The notes beneath the pieces were generated by a model. The model was not told the DNA's origin. It was given only the letters and a program-made list of their open reading frames with translations, and searched no databases. The position numbers were made by a program, and so were the translations under genes. 64,000 nucleotides of DNA from Aptenodytes patagonicus (Eukaryota > Chordata > Aves > Sphenisciformes > Spheniscidae), in assembly GCF_965638725.1 (NCBI RefSeq), contig NC_134970.1:4345001-4409000 (forward strand), read 5' to 3'. Below, in pieces: positions 60,331-64,000 of the stretch. The stretch's first letter is position 1, and every line of letters starts with the position of its first letter.

Positions 60331-63300
60331 GTGAGACTGGGGCCGGGCTGGGGCAGCTCCATCGCTGCCATGAGCAGCCTCGGGGACGATGCTGGCCCTG
60401 AGCATCCGTGCCAGGGATGGGGACCGGAGTTCCAGCTATCCCAACTAGCCTGGGGCTGGGAGGTGCTGCTTGTCCTTTGCAGAGGAGCCCGGAGGGTTCT
60501 TGGACAGCCTTGTGTCTGTGGCTCGGCCAAACCACCTAACCTCCTGTGTTTGCCTCTGGGGGCATCTATGCATTTATTGAAACCACCTCCATGGTGAGAT
60601 GGTCCTTGGGATCCCTTAGCCCAGCCCTAAGGAGCAGGGGTGGCTGGGAACCATCCTCTGCAAAGGTGGGTCCGACCATCTCAAAATGCATCCCTAGGGA
60701 TGATGGCAGCTCAGTGTCTACCCACCAGGAGCCAGGGACAGGAGGGGACAGACAGAGGGGCAGTTGCAACAGGCAAACTATTTCAAGGCGAGCCTGTTAG
60801 CACTCGGCACTAATTATGTCTGCTGTGCTTGGCTGCACCTTAGAGAGAGCTGGGGGATTAAGCCGCCCATTTACGAGGCAGGCAGGGCTTAGGGAGATGG
60901 TAAATCCCGATCTGTCCTCAGCCATCACGTTTTGGGCTGTGTCATCTCCTCCGGCGCTCGGGGCCATGCTTGTTATTTCCCATTTGGGCGAGGGGCAGCC
61001 CCGGGCAGGAGCAGGCAGGAGCAGCCAGGTCCAGGCGGAAAAGGGGATGAGTCAGTGGAACCCAGGGCAGATCCTGGCCTGTGGAAATGGTCTGGAGAAG
61101 CCAGGACAAGCCACCAGGAAAAGCAGATCGTGCCTCCCACTTCCCCCATTTATAAGCCCTGGGGCCGGCCGGTGAGGTGCCCTCAACCTTTGGGCTCCCC
61201 AGGGAGCAAGCGGCTGCACCCAGCCCAGGGGATCACGTCTCTGCCCTACGCTGCACCTACCTGGGAAATGCTATTTTTGTGCCTGGCTGCCCTGTGTGCT
61301 CGGCACGCTGCAAAATGCAGGGGAAGGGCCATGTCCCAAAGAGCGTACCAGCTGGGTTTGAGCGCCCAGTGCGTGGAACATATAGCTGGGGAGGGTACAC
61401 AGAGCTGTGAAATTACCCCAAACCGGTGATTGCATTGTTGGATTTGGGGATTGGCTTAGGGCAGCCATTCTTTTCATCCCAGCTACTGTAATTTCAGGGC
61501 CCCTCTTAAAAAAAATATTTTTAAATATTGGTTCCCCACTTTGCTTTGTGCCTCCACCTCTTTCTCACGGTGGCTTTAACATCCCACAGTGGGGTGCCGT
61601 GCAGGCACCCTTCCCCTCTGGGCACCCTTCCCCGTGGGGGTCCCACCCGAGCAGCGACCGGCCTCTCCGTGGGAGCCGTTGCCACCAATGTGTACGTGGG
61701 GCTAATCAACGAGCCATCCGACAGCTCCCCGGAGTCTCGCAGCCCAGGGAGCCGTCCCACTCCTGGACATTGGTGGACTTTCACCTGGGGCTGGATGGGA
61801 AGAGCTGGAAGCAGCTGCGGGGCGGCCGGTGCAAGCCTTGTCCCAGCAGCCGCACCGTCTCCCTGCCTGGACATGGGCGGGCGTTGAATCTCTTTTCCAG
61901 GCGAAGGTCTGGTCTAGACTTAGCCCTGCTCCATGCAAACCCTATCAGGATATCCAGGCGCTTATTTTAATGGCCGGAAAAGTAGCGGTCTGCCTTCTCG
62001 ATAGCTATCACCACGAGGGAGGTAAAAACAACGGGCTGCTGCTGTTTCCCTGCAGCAGCAGCAAGAGGCTTAAGAGGATTTTCATGTGCTGTTGCCATCC
62101 CCATATCCTGTGGCCGGACCCTGCCCTATCCTGCTCTGCGGTGAGGCGCACGCGGGTCGCGCCGGGACCCGGCTCGGCTTCCCAGTGAGGAAACAGGACC
62201 CTTCTCCCAGAGTCGGGTCCAAATGGTTTTTTGGGAATGCCAAAACCCACCCGGGAGCCTCTCCCTGCGGCGAGGGACACCCGGCTCGGCCGTCTGCATC
62301 GCACCAGGGCTCGGCCCTCCAAGAGATGCCTGGCAACTCTCAGTTATTTGCTTTTTTTGTGGTTTCTTTCCCCCGCAAGGCGCTTCCCAGCCCTGCCTTC
62401 AGGCATGTCAGGAAAAAAGCAAATGAAGCGCTTCAGTCCTGTGCTGAGCAGGCGCCACGGTGGCTGCAAGGCGAGCGGGCAGCGAGACCCCCGGCCGTGC
62501 TGCTGCCCGAAACGCCCCGCTTCCCCCTCCTCGGGTTTGCAGGAGCTTTTGCCTCTGTGGCCGTGCCGGGTCGCGGCAGGTCGGCCAAGCACCGCTCTGC
62601 TGGGTTGTTCTCACTGGGCAGTGCTGATGTGGGAGCTTTCCTCAGCTTCCCTCTTTTCCACCCACCATCCATCTTGCAAAAAATTGTCAGTGCTTAGGCC
62701 TGGGTGCCAAAATCTCCGGCTTCCAACGCAAGCTTTGCTGGAGACTTTCTGTGTGCAAACGACTCTGTGCCTCAGTTTCCCTCCTTGCAAAATAGGGCTT
62801 AGTACTGAGACAGGGATGTCAGGCAGCCCCTCTGGGCAGGGCGTGCTCGGAGCCAGGGGTTTGATTTGCACCTATCTCTTAATAGCTATGTTGTGTTTTT
62901 TTTTAACTCCCCCCCCCCCCAGTTTCTACTTTCTACCAGGTCCTTTTGCAGCCTAATTAGCAATTTAATGAAAACGATTTAAGGTGCTGCAGGTGGCCCA
63001 AGTGTTTCTGTAGCCCTGCTCAGAGGCAGTGGGAGAAGGCAGCCAGGCATTGCAGCAGCTACGCTCAGTCCCCGATTAAAAGCCCGGCGTCACAGCCTCC
63101 TTGGCACGGGATATGCCATTAGCAAACAGACCTGTAAAATGAAATGTGAAACTTGGCCTCTTCCCAGCAGCCCGAGCTGGTGAGAACTGTGCTCTGCGCT
63201 TGTTTGTTCGTCACTCCCAGGTAAATAAATACGTGCTTGCCAGCGACTCGGGACCGGGGCCAGAGATGGAAGTGATTTTTTTTCTTTTTGTGTCTGAAGT

Positions 63301-64000
63301 TTCTGGGCTGCTATTTCAGGTGTAATTAGGGCGATTTGGGCTGCAGAGCCCTTCCTGCCCTCGCCCCGTACAGCTTCCAGCCCTGAGTGAGGGTTTGGGA
63401 GATGTAAGTGCCTCCTCGTCTCCAGACATCTGCTCTTGTGCTTCAGTTCCCAAAGCCTGGATCTGGGTGTCCACGCTTTCCACCCCCCATCCCGACCACA
63501 GCAGCCTGGGGAAAACCAGGCAAATTGGGGCAATCTGCAGAGCACGGATACGCTGCAAGTGTTTGGGGGAGCTGGGATGCAAACCTGTGCCCTTCAGGTC
63601 CCCAAAGTGTTTCTTTTAGGACTTGAAATGCAGCTGTTGATATACAGATTTTTAGGAGCGGTTGCTCGTGGCTTCCAGCGCTGGTAATTGAGGCTCCCTG
63701 TGAGCAGTCACGGGAGAACAGCGGCGTGTTTGCAAAACCAGCGTATCCCAATGGCACAGCCGCCGCGGGGCAGCAAGCTGTGGTCCTGCTGGCTCGGGGT
63801 GTCTGATGGGCAGGGTAACAAGGGAGATGTGGAGACGTCTGCTCATGTCCCGGTCTCACGGTGCCCGTGTCCTGCTGGCCTCCCTCCCTCCCAGCGGGAT
63901 CCTCTCCTCCTTTCCTACAGCTGGGTTTCATCAGTACTTTTTCTCCCCCTGAAGTTTCCCTTCCCAAATTGCATGGCCATTTCCGATGGGAACGCTTCTA
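60331..64000 (+). other. ITPR3: ITPR3 intron 2 (continues past the right edge)
   Basis: It begins with donor GTGAGA. The next expected exon (encoding DCLFKVCPMNRYSAQ-like sequence) was looked for and not found, so the intron runs out of the window. It contains a MIR piece at 62745-62812 and a C-rich tract near 62911. No other gene was recognised. Confidence 0.85.
62745..62812 (+). mobile_element. MIR/CORE-SINE fragment
   Basis: 'CTGTGCCTCAGTTTCCCTCC' followed by 'TTGCAAAATAGGGCTTAGTA' fits the MIR 'TGCCTCAGTTTCCTCATCTGTAAAATGGGG' region. Only the 3' half is present. Confidence 0.6.

Noticed and set aside
59727-60530. 267-codon open frame on the minus strand.
   Set aside because: It lies antisense across ITPR3 exon 2 and is caused by GC-rich composition; the sequence is not protein-like.
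1-64000. CRISPR arrays, bacterial operons, rRNA, recent retroviral or DNA-transposon insertions.
   Set aside because: No regularly spaced repeats, no LTR pair, no intact transposase or polyprotein frame was seen on either strand.

Overview
This is vertebrate nuclear DNA carrying spliced genes on both strands with GT-AG introns, CpG-island promoters and very low coding density. No bacterial, viral or organellar genes were seen. Old CR1-type LINE debris, many worn MIR/CORE-SINE pieces, and the absence of recognisable Alu, B1 or young L1 elements suggest a sauropsid. A bird or a slow-evolving crocodilian or turtle would fit, but I cannot choose between them from the sequence alone.

Three genes could be assembled. 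BAK1 (minus strand) is complete in coding sequence. Five coding exons between 24966 and 15255 join in phase into a 218-residue BCL-2 family protein with BH3, BH1, BH2 and a C-terminal membrane anchor. Its untranslated first exon probably lies in the CpG island at about 28.97-29.76 kb. ITPR3 (plus strand) is the 5' end only: coding exon 1 (52230-52318) in a second CpG island and coding exon 2 (60260-60330), together residues 1-53 of the type 3 IP3 receptor. The rest lies beyond the right edge.

Between them on the plus strand is a set of four phase-compatible exons (about 32.85-36.20 kb) for an unfamiliar protein. In human, GGNBP1 occupies this interval in this orientation (BAK1 on minus, then GGNBP1 and ITPR3 on plus). 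I therefore propose it as a GGNBP1-like gene on position alone. Its first exon has a stop codon and an 11-G frame break, so it may be a decaying gene, use a downstream start, or carry a homopolymer length error.

Layout: 1-12.7 kb, no recognised gene, old repeats only; 12.7-13.5 kb, CR1 remnant in the BAK1 3' flank; 15.3-29.4 kb, BAK1; 29.0-29.8 kb, CpG island, possibly a divergent promoter; 32.8-36.2 kb, GGNBP1-like candidate; 36.2-51.3 kb, no recognised gene; 51.35-52.64 kb, ITPR3 promoter island and exon 1; then ITPR3 introns 1 and 2 to the right edge. BAK1 (mitochondrial pore-forming apoptosis effector) and ITPR3 (ER calcium channel) both act in ER-mitochondria death signalling. Their adjacency is conserved in human, and the window does not show that it is functional. 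I found no novel multi-gene system. The most interesting items are the GGNBP1-like candidate and a palindromic homeodomain-type site in ITPR3 intron 1.
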